NCBI GenBank assembly: GCA_003611955.1
Contig: RAZE01000006.1
Coordinates: 62,001 to 126,000 of the forward strand
Direction of reading: 5' to 3'
From: a bacterium 1XD8-76
GTDB taxonomy: Bacteria > Bacillota > Clostridia > Lachnospirales > Lachnospiraceae
Length of the DNA stretch: 64,000 nt
Shown here: positions 54,598 to 63,865 of the stretch, one piece after another
How the letters are laid out: every line of letters starts with the position of its first letter
Position numbering within the stretch: position 1 is the first letter of the stretch
Translations under genes and position numbers: made by a program
The notes under the pieces: generated by a model
What the model was told of the DNA's origin: nothing
What the model saw: the letters and a program-made list of their open reading frames with translations, nothing else
Database searches by the model: none

Positions 54598-55449
54598 TCA
54601 CTTTTTAGCATAAATTTTTTCTTTTAACCAGTGATATACCCCGGAGAACGCTCTGCTCTCCGCCATGGCAGTGCGCAGCGGAGCAAGCGTACACACCATG
54701 ATAAAACGATAGCGGAACAATTCCCCGCTGCTCATATAAGTTCTCACGATCTGTCCATGCTCCCGCTTATCCACCGCTCTGTTTGCGCGAGCCTCTGAGA
54801 CCCCGCCGCCCTCATAGGCGGCAACCGCAAAACCCATATGACGCATCATCGCGCCCGCCCTGTAATAACACCAGAGAAAATGGTCGTAGTCCGCGCGGAT
54901 TCTGTAGCGCAGATCGTAGGGTTTCTCCCTGCACAGCGCCGCACTGTAAAAGCAGGACTGATGACACGGAATGTTGCGATAACAGGTAAAACCGGTAATT
55001 TCCGGGGCGGACGCAATGACTACGCCGTTTTTTTCTCCGCAGGTATCCCCGTACATCACCAGCCTGTCCATGTCCGCGCCGGCATCCTCCTCCTGTTTTA
55101 TCGCACAATAAGCCCGTTCCAGAACACTTTCATCCGCAAAAGTGTCCCCGCAGTTTAAAAACAGGAGAAATTTTCCCGAGGCGCGAGCCGCCGCCTGATT
55201 CATCGCGTCATAGATGCCCGCGTCTTTCTCCACAAAAATTTTGACCTTTTCGGCCCCCGGACGGGAAGCATTCTCCCGTCTCCACCTCTCTGCCGCGCCG
55301 TCCACGCTCCCTCCGTCCTTCAATATCACTTCCAGATCCTCAAAGCTCTGTTTTAAAATACTGTCCAGTGTAATATTCAGTTTCTCTCCCGGATTTAAAC
55401 ACACCGTAACAACCGAAAATATTGCGCCGTTGTCCACCGCTCTTTCCAC
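54598..55449 (-). CDS. Family 2 glycosyltransferase
   Basis: About 283 residues. FSVVTVCLNPGEKLNITLDSI, EVILKDGGSVDGA and KDAGIYDAMNQAAARASGKF, then FLNCGDTFAD, form the GT2 nucleotide-sugar site with DGGS and NCGD. YRIRADYDHFLWC has the base-like Asp. No membrane helix. Likely works on a cell-surface polysaccharide. The start is set to the GTG at 55449 because a strong promoter makes the outer GTG (55467) lie only about 5 nt from the transcription start, and GGAGG is between the two. Confidence 0.85.
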   Translation of the reverse strand: MERAVDNGAIFSVVTVCLNPGEKLNITLDSILKQSFEDLEVILKDGGSVDGAAERWRRENASRPGAEKVKIFVEKDAGIYDAMNQAAARASGKFLLFLNCGDTFADESVLERAYCAIKQEEDAGADMDRLVMYGDTCGEKNGVVIASAPEITGFTCYRNIPCHQSCFYSAALCREKPYDLRYRIRADYDHFLWCYYRAGAMMRHMGFAVAAYEGGGVSEARANRAVDKREHGQIVRTYMSSGELFRYRFIMVCTLAPLRTAMAESRAFSGVYHWLKEKIYAKK

Positions 55450-55478
55450 TGCCTCCGCCTCCCGCACCGCTTTTCCCC

Positions 55479-55507
55479 ATTATACCCATTTTGCGGCACG
55501 CGGTCAA
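55479..55507 (-). promoter_or_regulatory. Promoter of the family 2 glycosyltransferase gene
   Basis: On the minus strand TTGACC (55502-55507), a 17-bp spacer and TATAAT (55479-55484). Confidence 0.75.
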
Positions 55508-55631
55508 TTACCGCCGGGGTTCCACAATATACCGAAAAGCATTATATCTTCCTTCATAAAGATTACGGCTTGCCGATTTCCCGGAAAAATGGTATACCTT
55601 AATAATGATATTCTTTGATTGAGGTAGAAAA

Positions 55632-56480
55632 ATGATTTTTGAAGCTTTATTGGACGCGGTCCTCGATACGCTCAAGGTTCTTCCCTTTTTATTTGCGGCT
55701 TTCCTGGTCATGGAAGCCATAGAACACTATTCCAATCGATACAGCAATCGGCTCCTCGCAAAAGTCGGAAAGACGGCGCCTCTCGCCGGCGCAATTCTCG
55801 GCTGTATTCCTCAGTGCGGTTTTTCTGCGGCGGCAGCCAATCTCTACTCCGGAGGATTTATCACCCTCGGCACACTGCTCGCCGTCTTTCTCTCCACCTC
55901 GGACGAAGCCGTTCTCATTTTAATGGCCCATCCGGGAAGCGGAAAAGCGATCCTTTCCTTATTAATATGGAAGATACTCATCGGCGTCGCTGCCGGTTTT
56001 CTGATCGATATGCTTTTTTCCAAAAGAAAACAGCACGCCCCCATGAAAGCGTTACGCAAAAACTGTGGCTGCAGCGATTCCCACGGAATTTTACGGCCTG
56101 CTCTTTTCCATACGATCCAGCTGACCGTCTATCTTTTTCTGTTCACTTTCTGCCTTGATCTCGCACTGGAGTTCGCGGGCATCGAAAAGCTGGCCACGTT
56201 TCTCGGAAAAGACACTGTATTTCAGCCTTTTCTTGCCGCTCTTCTGGGGATGATCCCCAACTGTGCCGCCTCTGTTTTGATCACGGAACTCTATCTGGCC
56301 GGTGGACTGAGTTTTGGATCCGCTATTGCAGGGCTGTGCGCCGGAGCCGGCGTGGGGCTGGCCGTATTATTCCGCTCCAACCACTCGCTGAGGGAAAACT
56401 TGGAAATTCTATTGCTGCTTTACGGAATTTCCGTGGCCGCCGGTATTCTTCTGGACCTGACGCTTCAGCCGATTCTTTAA
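55632..56480 (+). CDS. Putative heavy-metal/manganese transporter (ArsP_2-like permease)
   Basis: 282 residues with eight to ten membrane helices in two similar halves. Each half has a metal-type motif: GAILGCIPQCGFSAAAANLY and LLGMIPNCAASVLITELYLA. Between the halves is a soluble loop with KNCGCSDSH that can bind metal. This fits the family called 10TM heavy-metal exporter (ArsP_2), often named a manganese transporter. The cargo is not proved. A weak 6-bp hairpin GGCAAA/TTTGCC follows the stop. Confidence 0.85.
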   Translation: MIFEALLDAVLDTLKVLPFLFAAFLVMEAIEHYSNRYSNRLLAKVGKTAPLAGAILGCIPQCGFSAAAANLYSGGFITLGTLLAVFLSTSDEAVLILMAHPGSGKAILSLLIWKILIGVAAGFLIDMLFSKRKQHAPMKALRKNCGCSDSHGILRPALFHTIQLTVYLFLFTFCLDLALEFAGIEKLATFLGKDTVFQPFLAALLGMIPNCAASVLITELYLAGGLSFGSAIAGLCAGAGVGLAVLFRSNHSLRENLEILLLLYGISVAAGILLDLTLQPIL

Positions 56481-56525
56481 GGCAAAGAGCGCATTTTGCC
56501 CTGATTTTACAATTTTACTATAATC

Positions 56526-56771
56526 TTACTGTCCATATATACAGATATACTGTGCAAACGCTTCCGCCATCTCCGATGTGTCAAAATGGCCTGTGTCGTT
56601 CAGCGCCGCATTGAAGGCATCCAGCGCGAGCGGATGGAAGCTTTTGCATACGATCCGGCAGGTTCTTATCAGATTTCCTATCAGACAGAGGACGGAACCA
56701 TATGGATCTATTATTATGACCAGAAAATAGAGATAACCGACCACTTCCGGGACGAACACCGACCGATATAA
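56526..56771. pseudogene. Possible gene remnants between the permease and the coiled-coil gene
   Basis: The plus frame 56586-56771 ends in a protein-like stretch (MEAFAYDPAGSYQISYQTED, then GTIWIYYYDQKIEITDHF), and the minus frame shows LDAFNAALNDTGHFDTSEMA just beyond it. Neither has a good start, and they overlap. They may be pieces of lost genes. The rest of 56481-56940 shows nothing clear. Confidence 0.3.
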
Positions 56772-56940
56772 TTACTTCTTTTCTATCCGGACTTTCCCAT
56801 ACATCTGTGCATAGCGGTTTACAAAAATCTTACAGAGTATATCAAAAATAACCGCATCCTGCTATAGCACAAAGCAAAATACGGTTACTTTCCTGCTTAT
56901 TCTATTTCCCAAATATGTCAAAACAGTCCTTGCATCTTTC

Positions 56941-57381
56941 TTACCTTGCACGCGTATTCCCTTCGCTAAAACTCTTTATCGGAAAAGTGCTTTCTCCTTC
57001 AAGCCATCTCCTGTTTTCCGTGCTTTTCCCCCATGCCTCAAGCGCAAGATCATATGTTCCGGTAACTTTGCGGTCCACTTCCTTCAATTCTTTTCTCATC
57101 TCCAGCTGTCCGTTCTTTAGTGAAGATACCTCCGATTCGACTCTGTCAAGTCTATTCTCTATTCTGTCAAAACGATTGTCCATTCCGTCCAGACGGTCAT
57201 CCATCCTGTCCAGGCGGTCATCTATCCTGTCCAGGCGGTCATCCATCCTGTCCAGGCGGTCATCTATCCTGTCCAGGCGGTCATCTATTCCGTCTAATCT
57301 GTTGTCTATCCCATCCAAGCGTATATGGATCGGCTGCAACAGCCCCTGTATCGCCTGTAAATCATTGCTTGTCAATGCCAT
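56941..57381 (-). CDS. Coiled-coil protein with RLD heptad repeats
   Basis: 146 residues. It begins MALTSNDLQAIQGLLQPI, followed by about eight seven-residue repeats of the type DDRLDRI/DDRLDRM. A second helix (VESEVSSLKNGQLEMRKELK) and a short tail follow. The whole is a long parallel coiled coil. The start at 57381 is preferred because the inverted paralogue at 58015 begins the same way; an in-frame GTG lies at 57393. No signal peptide. The role is unknown. The repeats are also near-identical at DNA level. Confidence 0.75.
   Translation of the reverse strand: MALTSNDLQAIQGLLQPIHIRLDGIDNRLDGIDDRLDRIDDRLDRMDDRLDRIDDRLDRMDDRLDGMDNRFDRIENRLDRVESEVSSLKNGQLEMRKELKEVDRKVTGTYDLALEAWGKSTENRRWLEGESTFPIKSFSEGNTRAR
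57180..57284. repeat. 21-bp minisatellite inside the coiled-coil gene
   Basis: Five units of 21 bp, CCATCCTGTCCAGGCGGTCAT type, run from 57180. The last four alternate CCAT/CTAT at the start, so the exact period is 42 bp (two copies). Each unit codes for one heptad, so changes in copy number would keep the frame and phase of the coiled coil. Confidence 0.9.
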
Positions 57382-57442
57382 TTCAGCGCCCACCTCCGTT
57401 TTTCAATGTCTGTCTTGTTTTCCTTTTTCTTTCCATACATTA

Positions 57443-58007
57443 CCTCTCTTTCGTGTCAGACAGAGAGATTCATTCCGTCTATCTTCTCCCTGTCAATCAG
57501 TTATTCAGTTACAAAACAAGGAGTCCGCAGATACAGTATCTGCTCAGATACAAAAACTTTCATTTCATGAAATGCTCTGTTAAGATAATTTAGAATCTTA
57601 GAAGGGGTTTTTTGCCTGGATTTCAGTCTACCACAACCGCTTCCCTTTTACAAGGAAAAATAATAAAATAAATTGCCGAAAGCCCTGAAACTGTCAAAAC
57701 AGCTGCCAGAGCTTCCGACTATCCCTTCATCCATCTTTTTTACTGTACCTCCAGATTCCTGATTTTTTTATTTGTAAAGGATTAAATATGCCTTGTCAAA
57801 AAGAGACGTCTATGATACACTGAAATTTAAGCAAAGAAACCTTTCTAAGATTCTTTTTATCTTAACAAAAGCCTTTCTTAAAAATTACAAAAGCTTTTGT
57901 ATCTGAGCATGCATTACGGCTGCGGACTCCTTGCTGAACGAACCAAATAACGTAACGACAGCGGGAACCAGACATGTTAAATCTCTCTGTCTGACACGAA
58001 AGAGAGG
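57443..58007. repeat. Inverted repeat upstream of the two coiled-coil paralogues
   Basis: A perfect 28-bp inverted pair lies at 57443-57470 and 57980-58007, a 14-bp pair at 57517-57530 and 57920-57933, and a 15-bp pair at 57541-57555 and 57895-57909. Further matches (GTTAAGATAA, AGAATCTTAGAA) extend the arms to about 57605 and 57842. A unique centre of about 235 bp lies between. The arms are the upstream regions of the two divergent genes, so the whole unit is a head-to-head duplication. Confidence 0.85.
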
Positions 58008-58014
58008 AAACGAT

Positions 58015-58140
58015 ATGGCTTTAACAAAGAGTGATTTACAGACGATACAGAGATTATTAGTGCCGATAAATGATCGGGTGGATAAAATGGACAACCGTTT
58101 TGACAGAACAGAGAACAGGTTTGAAAAGAGTATTACATAA
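58015..58140 (+). CDS. Truncated paralogue of the coiled-coil gene
   Basis: 41 residues. It starts MALTKSDLQTIQRLLVPIND and has two heptads (KMDNRFD, RTENRFE) before the stop. It matches the start of the 56941-57381 protein, and the two share upstream DNA in inverted order. AGAGAGGAAA precedes the ATG. It is either a short expressed version or a remnant cut off after two heptads; it ends 26 bp before the threonine aldolase gene. Confidence 0.6.
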   Translation: MALTKSDLQTIQRLLVPINDRVDKMDNRFDRTENRFEKSIT

Positions 58141-58166
58141 ACGATTTTGACCACAGGAGAACCGAT

Positions 58167-59192
58167 ATGCTATCTTTCACATGTGATTACACCCAGGGCG
58201 CACACCCGAAAATTTTAGAGCGCCTTATCGAGACGAATATGGAGCAGCTTCCGGGCTACGGAAACGACCGCTACTGCGAGAGTGCAAAGGAAAAAATCAA
58301 AAAAGCCTGCGAGTGCCCGGACGCCGAAATTTATTTTTTGGCGGGCGGAACCCAGACCAATGCCACTGTCATCGACTCTGTACTGCAGAAATACGAGGGC
58401 GTCATCTCCGCGCAGACAGGCCACATCAACGTTCATGAGGCCGGCGCCGTGGAATACACGGGCCATAAAGTATTGACCCTCCCTGCCCGAGAGGGCAAGA
58501 TCCGGGCGGACGAACTGGAAGAGCTCCTGAAAACCTTCTGGGAGGATGGAAGCCATGAGCATATGGTATTTCCGGGCATGGTCTATCTCTCCCACCCAAC
58601 GGAATACGGCACACTTTACACCAAAGCGGAACTGGAAGCCATCTCCTCGGTCTGCCGCTGCTATAAAATCCCTCTGTATCTGGACGGTGCGAGACTCGGC
58701 TATGGCCTTATGAGCCTCCGGACCGACGTGACGCTGCCCATGATCGCGGATCTCTGCGACATTTTCTATATCGGCGGCACAAAGGTCGGAGCGCTCTGCG
58801 GGGAGGCCCTGATATTTTCACACAAAAACGCCCCCCGCCACTTTCTCACGCTGATCAAACAGCATGGGGCACTGATGGCGAAAGGGCGCCTTGTCGGCAT
58901 TCAATTTGACACTCTGTTTACCGATGACCTGTATTTCCGGATCAGCAGACATGCCATTGAGATGGCGGAGCTTATGAAAAAGGGATTTGCCGAAAAGGGC
59001 TATTCCTTTTTCCTGGAATCCCCCACCAACCAGCAGTTTATCCTGTTGGACAACGGTAAACTGAAAGAATTACAAAATAAGGTCGCTTTCGAAGTCTGGG
59101 AACACCCGGACGAAGAGCATACCGTTGTACGGTTCGCCACCAGCTGGGGGACTACATCGGAGGAAATAGAAGAGTTGATGGGATACCTTTGA
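58167..59192 (+). CDS. Low-specificity L-threonine aldolase
   Basis: 341 residues. A fold-type I PLP enzyme: FTCDYTQGAHPKILERL, FLAGGTQTNATVID, INVHEAGAVEYTGHKVL, YLDGARLGYGL and the Schiff-base Lys in YIGGTKVGALCGEAL. It splits threonine or allo-threonine to glycine and acetaldehyde. The Gly at the usual Ser/Thr sites is normal for this group. It follows the truncated coiled-coil gene closely and converges on the GH32 gene (2 bp between stops). Confidence 0.93.
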   Translation: MLSFTCDYTQGAHPKILERLIETNMEQLPGYGNDRYCESAKEKIKKACECPDAEIYFLAGGTQTNATVIDSVLQKYEGVISAQTGHINVHEAGAVEYTGHKVLTLPAREGKIRADELEELLKTFWEDGSHEHMVFPGMVYLSHPTEYGTLYTKAELEAISSVCRCYKIPLYLDGARLGYGLMSLRTDVTLPMIADLCDIFYIGGTKVGALCGEALIFSHKNAPRHFLTLIKQHGALMAKGRLVGIQFDTLFTDDLYFRISRHAIEMAELMKKGFAEKGYSFFLESPTNQQFILLDNGKLKELQNKVAFEVWEHPDEEHTVVRFATSWGTTSEEIEELMGYL

Positions 59193-59194
59193 GA

Positions 59195-60496
59195 TCACTC
59201 CCAGGTTTCCCCCGCAAATATCCTCTCCACCCTGCCGCAGATCCTATCACCCAGTCCATAGACAACGCTGCTGATTACATACTCGCCTTCATTGACAAAC
59301 ACCTCGATCAGGTTCGGCTCCACGAAGATATCCAGCCCGTATCTGCCATGGAGCTTCGGCGTACTGCTCATCGTCCGGTGTCCCCGGATATCACCGAACA
59401 CCGCTTTCCTGTCCGTGCGGATAAAATCGCTCTCCTCCCAGATCCGAAACCCGCCGATATCAAGGCACTCCCCGGGGCGCATCGTCACCCGGATCCTGAC
59501 CGGCTCCCCGTTCAGGACTGCCGGGCCAACGGCTTCTTTCTCAAAATACTTATCCACCGCCGGATGCACCCGAAAATACACATGTCCATCCTGGTACTCC
59601 ACAACTCTCGGCAGGCACATCATACCGTTCCAGAGCGCGCCCCCCGGCTCCTCCACCGCCCTCGGCATCCGCATCCAGGCGATCATGACACGCCTGCCCT
59701 CCGCATCCACGTTTGTCTGGGGCGCATAGAGATCCAGTCCGTAATCGACATACTGATACTCCTCAGGCAGCATCATTCTGCATTTCTCCCTGTCAAAGTC
59801 CACAGGCATACATACCGCGTGATGTTCATAGCCTCCCGTCCCTCTGGCAAGATACATGGCGGAGCCGATGAATATATGATCATCCCCCACCTGAAAAAGA
59901 TCCGGGCATTCCAGTGTGGTTCCGAATTTCTCACTCTGCGCCCGGGAGATACAGCGCCAGCGCAGGCCGTCCTCACTGCGGTAAAACACAGCGCTCCCCA
60001 TCTCCCCCCGGCTGCTGCTGCCCAGCACCATGTAAAAATCACTGCCGTCCCTCCACACTTTGGGATCTCTCATATTCTCCGTCCCCGGGACCACGATCCG
60101 CTTGCCGCCAAAATTGTCAAACGAATATCCGTCCTTTGATGATATCATGAGCTGCACGGCGTCGTACTCTTTTTCGCTGACATGTATATTTTCCGGATCG
60201 ATCTCCCTGTAGCAGATTCCGGTATAATACAGATTCATCCTGCCGTCCTGTTCTATGGCACTCCCCGAAAAACAGCCGTTCTGGTCCTCATGCCTGGTGG
60301 GAAAAAGCGCCACCCCCACATGCTCCCAGTGTACAAGATCCCTGCTGACAGCATGCCCCCAGTGCATCGTCCCCCATACGGGGGCGTAGGGAAAATACTG
60401 GTAAAACAGGTGGTACGTACCTTTATAATAGATAAATCCGTTGGGATCGTTGATCCAGTTCCCCGGCGCTTTCAGATGTAATGTATCCTTGCTCAT
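59195..60496 (-). CDS. GH32 beta-fructosidase (sucrose/fructan hydrolase)
   Basis: 433 residues, no signal peptide. GH32 marks: WINDPNGFIYYKG (Asp nucleophile), FSGSA, NMRDPKVW (transition-state Asp) and LECPDLFQ (Glu acid/base), then a C-terminal beta-sandwich domain with FVEPNLIEVFVNEGEYV. It would cleave imported sucrose or short fructans in the cytoplasm. It is the last gene of the ABC operon. AGGAG lies 6 nt before the chosen ATG at 60496. Confidence 0.94.
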   Translation of the reverse strand: MSKDTLHLKAPGNWINDPNGFIYYKGTYHLFYQYFPYAPVWGTMHWGHAVSRDLVHWEHVGVALFPTRHEDQNGCFSGSAIEQDGRMNLYYTGICYREIDPENIHVSEKEYDAVQLMISSKDGYSFDNFGGKRIVVPGTENMRDPKVWRDGSDFYMVLGSSSRGEMGSAVFYRSEDGLRWRCISRAQSEKFGTTLECPDLFQVGDDHIFIGSAMYLARGTGGYEHHAVCMPVDFDREKCRMMLPEEYQYVDYGLDLYAPQTNVDAEGRRVMIAWMRMPRAVEEPGGALWNGMMCLPRVVEYQDGHVYFRVHPAVDKYFEKEAVGPAVLNGEPVRIRVTMRPGECLDIGGFRIWEESDFIRTDRKAVFGDIRGHRTMSSTPKLHGRYGLDIFVEPNLIEVFVNEGEYVISSVVYGLGDRICGRVERIFAGETWE

Positions 60497-60581
60497 GTCC
60501 ATCTCCTGTCTGTCAGAAAATTTTTACCGCGGTGCGGCAGGGGGACATCTCTCCCCCTCCGCCTTCCCGCAACATCTATAC

Positions 60582-61442
60582 TTATTTCACCGCGCCTGCC
60601 ACAACGCCGCCGATGATCTGCTTTTGCAGCACAACATACAGAACAAGTATCGGCATCACGCACAGCAGCAGTCCCGCCATGATCGTACCGTAATCCGCCG
60701 AGTACGTGCCGTAAAAGCTGTAGGTCGAGAGCGGGAGCGTCAGCAGCTTTTTGTCGGTCAACACAAGCGACGGCAGAAGAAAATCATTCCAGAATGCCAG
60801 CGAGTTCAAAATGACCATTGTGGAAATGATCGGTTTTAAGAGCGGCAGCACGATCTTAAAAAAGGTCTGGGCGTGCGTACAGCCGTCTATGTAAGCCGCC
60901 TCCTCGAGAGCCATCGGCACATTTCCCTTGATAAAGCCGTGGAACATGAATACCGACATCGCCATCGAAAACCCGGTGTGCAGAAAGATCAGTGTGATCC
61001 GATGGTTTAACACATTCAGCGTTCCGCCGTAAATGCTCACCAGAGGGATCATGATCGCCTGAAATGGAATGATCATGGACGCCACCATCAGCCCGAAGGT
61101 GAGCTTTGAGATCCCGTTGCTGTTGCGGACGATATAGTAGGCCAGCATCGCCGCGAGGAGCGTTACCAGAACCGTCGCCGATACCGTCACGATCAGCGAG
61201 TTTTTAAACGCGTTCAGAAAGTCCATCTGCGTGAACGCCTTGACGAAATTGTCAAAGGAGAGTCCTTTGATCGTAAACAGCCAGGAAAAGGGGCTCTTGA
61301 TGATATCCCTCTTCTGTTTCAGGGAGTTGATGACTACCATGATAAACGGAAACATATAGGCGAGAAAGATCAGGATCAGCCCTGCCATCACCAGCATATT
61401 CGCCGCTTTTTTCTTTGTTCTTCCTACCTGTGTGTTCTTCAT
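60582..61442 (-). CDS. Sugar ABC transporter permease (MalG-like)
   Basis: 286 residues, six membrane helices. The EAA loop is EEAAYIDGCTHAQTFFKIVLP, which contacts the ATPase subunit. The start at 61442 has GGAGG upstream and overlaps the first permease stop by one base (TAATG). No ATPase gene is in the operon, as usual for such carbohydrate systems, which share a common MsmK-type ATPase. Confidence 0.94.
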   Translation of the reverse strand: MKNTQVGRTKKKAANMLVMAGLILIFLAYMFPFIMVVINSLKQKRDIIKSPFSWLFTIKGLSFDNFVKAFTQMDFLNAFKNSLIVTVSATVLVTLLAAMLAYYIVRNSNGISKLTFGLMVASMIIPFQAIMIPLVSIYGGTLNVLNHRITLIFLHTGFSMAMSVFMFHGFIKGNVPMALEEAAYIDGCTHAQTFFKIVLPLLKPIISTMVILNSLAFWNDFLLPSLVLTDKKLLTLPLSTYSFYGTYSADYGTIMAGLLLCVMPILVLYVVLQKQIIGGVVAGAVK

Positions 61443-62314
61443 TACGCTTCCACCTCCTGTCTCTTCGTCAGATATACCTGAATTCCGCTGATACATGCCA
61501 CAATGATAAACAGGATCAGCGCTTCCGCCTGGCCCACGCCGAACTGTCTCGAGGTAAAGGCCTTCTCATACACATGCATCGCGGCCATCTCCGTCGTCCC
61601 GTAGGGCGCGCCTGCTGTCAGGGACAGGTTCACATCATACACCATGAACGCCCGGGACAATGTCAAAAACAGGCAGATCGTGATGGACGACATCATCAGC
61701 GGCATTATAATATTTTTCAGTTTCACAAAGCCCGACGCCCCGTCGATGCTCGCCGCCTCCATCACATCCTCGGAAAGTCCCATAAAGCCAGCCACATAGA
61801 TCAGGATCATATAGCCCGACAACTGCCATACGGAGACCACCACCAGTGCGATAAACGCGTTTGTCGGCTCGGAAAGCCACGAGACCTCAAAAAGGGTCCA
61901 CCCCGTGCTCTCCCCGATGTTCACGAACACTCTCGAGAACACAAACTGCCAGATATAGCCCAGCACGATGCCGCCGATCAGGTTCGGGGTGAAAAAGCCC
62001 GCGCGGAAAAAATTCTCTCCCTTCATCCCCCTGGTAAGCAGATAGGCGATGCCGAAAGCCAACACATTCACGATGATGACCACAAAGATCACGTACTTGA
62101 ATGTCAGAAGGAGCGATGTCCAGAACTGCGCGTCCTTCACCACGCCGCCAAAATTTTTGAAACCCACAAAATTTTTTACGTCTGCCACACCGTTCCAGTC
62201 CGTGAGCGTCAGATATACACCGTAGAGAAACGGTACGATCACCACCGCAAAGAAGCAAAACATTCCGGGTAATGCAAACATGCAGAAATCTTTTCCTTTA
62301 TTTTTTGTTCTCAT
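61442..62314 (-). CDS. Sugar ABC transporter permease (MalF/UgpA-like)
   Basis: 290 residues, six membrane helices. TLTDWNGVADVKNFVGFKNF near the start and the EAA loop MEAASIDGASGFVKLKNIIM are typical of CUT1 permeases. It forms the membrane channel with the second permease. It follows the binding-protein gene by 14 bp. Confidence 0.94.
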   Translation of the reverse strand: MRTKNKGKDFCMFALPGMFCFFAVVIVPFLYGVYLTLTDWNGVADVKNFVGFKNFGGVVKDAQFWTSLLLTFKYVIFVVIIVNVLAFGIAYLLTRGMKGENFFRAGFFTPNLIGGIVLGYIWQFVFSRVFVNIGESTGWTLFEVSWLSEPTNAFIALVVVSVWQLSGYMILIYVAGFMGLSEDVMEAASIDGASGFVKLKNIIMPLMMSSITICLFLTLSRAFMVYDVNLSLTAGAPYGTTEMAAMHVYEKAFTSRQFGVGQAEALILFIIVACISGIQVYLTKRQEVEA

Positions 62315-62328
62315 ATCCTGCCCCTCCT

Positions 62329-63705
62329 TTATTCCTGTTCATTCCAGTAATCCTGGATCGAGTTTATCAGTTCCTCCCTGTCGCTCCTGCCCGCCAGGTA
62401 TTTCTGCATCGCCGCCCCCAGCACCGCCCAGTGATCGTTGGGAACGATGGCGGACGCGTTAAACGCCCTGTCGCTATGTACTTTCTCATAGATATCGCGG
62501 CTCAGCGGATCAGCCGGCTCATAGGGATTGTTCTGAAACGGCGGGATGATATTGCAGGTCTTTACCAGCATCTGCTGGCCGATCTCGCTGTAGACGATCC
62601 AGTTTAAAAACTCCTTTGCCGCCGCCTGCTCTTTTTCCGTTGCCACCTGCCCATCCAGCATGACCTGCTTGGACGGAGAGCCCTGAATCTTACTGTTCAC
62701 AAAATCAGAGCTGTCACTGTTCATAAAATACGGCAGAAATCCGTACGCATCCTCCTCCTTCGCTCCCGCCTCGGAGAGGTTCGGCCACGCCCAGTTTCCG
62801 TTGAACCAGAACGCCGTCTTGCCGTCCGCCAGGTCGATGGCCATCTCGTCATAGTCCGCTCCCAGCGGATCACCCTTCGCCACATTGTACTCTCTCAAAA
62901 CATCAAACATATCGAGGAACTCCGACACCCGTGTGTAGGAATGCAGGTCTGCCTCCCCCGCCTTGATATCCCCGATGACCTTCTGCGCTCCCTCCGAAGT
63001 CCCGTCGAAGGTCTCATAGATATACTGTAACTGGTGGGCGCCCAGGGACCAGTCTTCTTTTGCCATGGAGACCGGTTTTTCCATCCCCCCTGCCACAAGC
63101 TCATCGAGAAGCGCCTTAAACTCATCCAGCGTCGTGATGGAGTCCGGATCGAACTCTCTCCCCAGCGTCTCCTCGATCGCCTTTTTGTTGTAGATGATTC
63201 CCCGCCCCTCAATGCAGAGAGGGAAGCTGTAGATTTTTCCATGGATATCTGTCGTGTAGCCTTCCGCTTCCGCTGTCCACGCCTCGCCTGTCAGATCCAC
63301 CGCCTTCTCCTCGGCAAGCGCGATCACATCCGTGGTATCCAGGATCGCCAGTGTGGGCGGGTTGCCCGAATTGTACAGACTGATCATCTTCGTGTAGGGC
63401 GAATCGCCGTCGGTGACCGGCATCACTTCCACATGGACGCCGGACTTCTTCTCGAACTCTGCACCCATCTCCTCCAGCGCCACCTGGATCTCCGCCTTCG
63501 TGTTGAGAAGCGTGATACTTGTGCCGTCGAGAGAAGCATCATACTCGAACGTATCCGTAGATGTATCGATGGGCACCTTTTTCTCCACCTCGTTGGGATC
63601 GTCCGGATCGCTGGCAAATCCGAACCGGCAGCCTGTCAGCACGACAGCAGACATCGCCAGGATCAGCACTGCCGGAATAACTCTTTCCATGACTTTCTTT
63701 CTCAT
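62329..63705 (-). CDS. Sugar ABC transporter substrate-binding lipoprotein
   Basis: 458 residues. Signal peptide with lipobox VLTGC, then an acidic linker and a CUT1-type binding protein: FEKKSGVHVEVMPVTDGDSP, YNSGNPPTLAIL, GIIYNKKAIEETLG and FWFNGNWAWPNL. It captures the sugar outside and hands it to the two permeases. The operon with GH32 points to sucrose or fructo-oligosaccharides. It is the first gene after the LacI-type operator. Confidence 0.94.
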   Translation of the reverse strand: MRKKVMERVIPAVLILAMSAVVLTGCRFGFASDPDDPNEVEKKVPIDTSTDTFEYDASLDGTSITLLNTKAEIQVALEEMGAEFEKKSGVHVEVMPVTDGDSPYTKMISLYNSGNPPTLAILDTTDVIALAEEKAVDLTGEAWTAEAEGYTTDIHGKIYSFPLCIEGRGIIYNKKAIEETLGREFDPDSITTLDEFKALLDELVAGGMEKPVSMAKEDWSLGAHQLQYIYETFDGTSEGAQKVIGDIKAGEADLHSYTRVSEFLDMFDVLREYNVAKGDPLGADYDEMAIDLADGKTAFWFNGNWAWPNLSEAGAKEEDAYGFLPYFMNSDSSDFVNSKIQGSPSKQVMLDGQVATEKEQAAAKEFLNWIVYSEIGQQMLVKTCNIIPPFQNNPYEPADPLSRDIYEKVHSDRAFNASAIVPNDHWAVLGAAMQKYLAGRSDREELINSIQDYWNEQE

Positions 63706-63735
63706 GAATCATACCTCCTGTTTTTATGTTGTGTA

Positions 63736-63759
63736 ACCGGTAAAGTAACCGGTTACTTT
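63736..63759. promoter_or_regulatory. Tandem operator at the fructan operon promoter
   Basis: ACCGGTAAAGTA (63736-63747) is followed directly by ACCGGTTACTTT (63748-63759). The region 63742-63759 is a perfect 18-bp palindrome around ACCGGT. It lies just downstream of the -10 of the operon promoter, the position for repression by the neighbouring LacI-type protein. Confidence 0.75.
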
Positions 63760-63770
63760 TTATTGTTTTC

Positions 63771-63799
63771 ATCATAACATTGAATGATACTTCCGTCAA
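63771..63799 (-). promoter_or_regulatory. Promoter of the fructan ABC/GH32 operon
   Basis: On the minus strand TTGACG (63794-63799), a 17-bp spacer and TATGAT (63771-63776), with the operator right after it. Confidence 0.75.
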
Positions 63800-63865
63800 T
63801 TCACAAAAATTTTTTTGGTACATTTGCTCTATTTTGTATCAGCGAACTTGTATACCTTTCACAAA

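Noticed and set aside
57180-57284. Regular 21-bp repeats as a CRISPR array
   Set aside because: There are no spacers; the units are contiguous, code for heptads and lie inside a gene.
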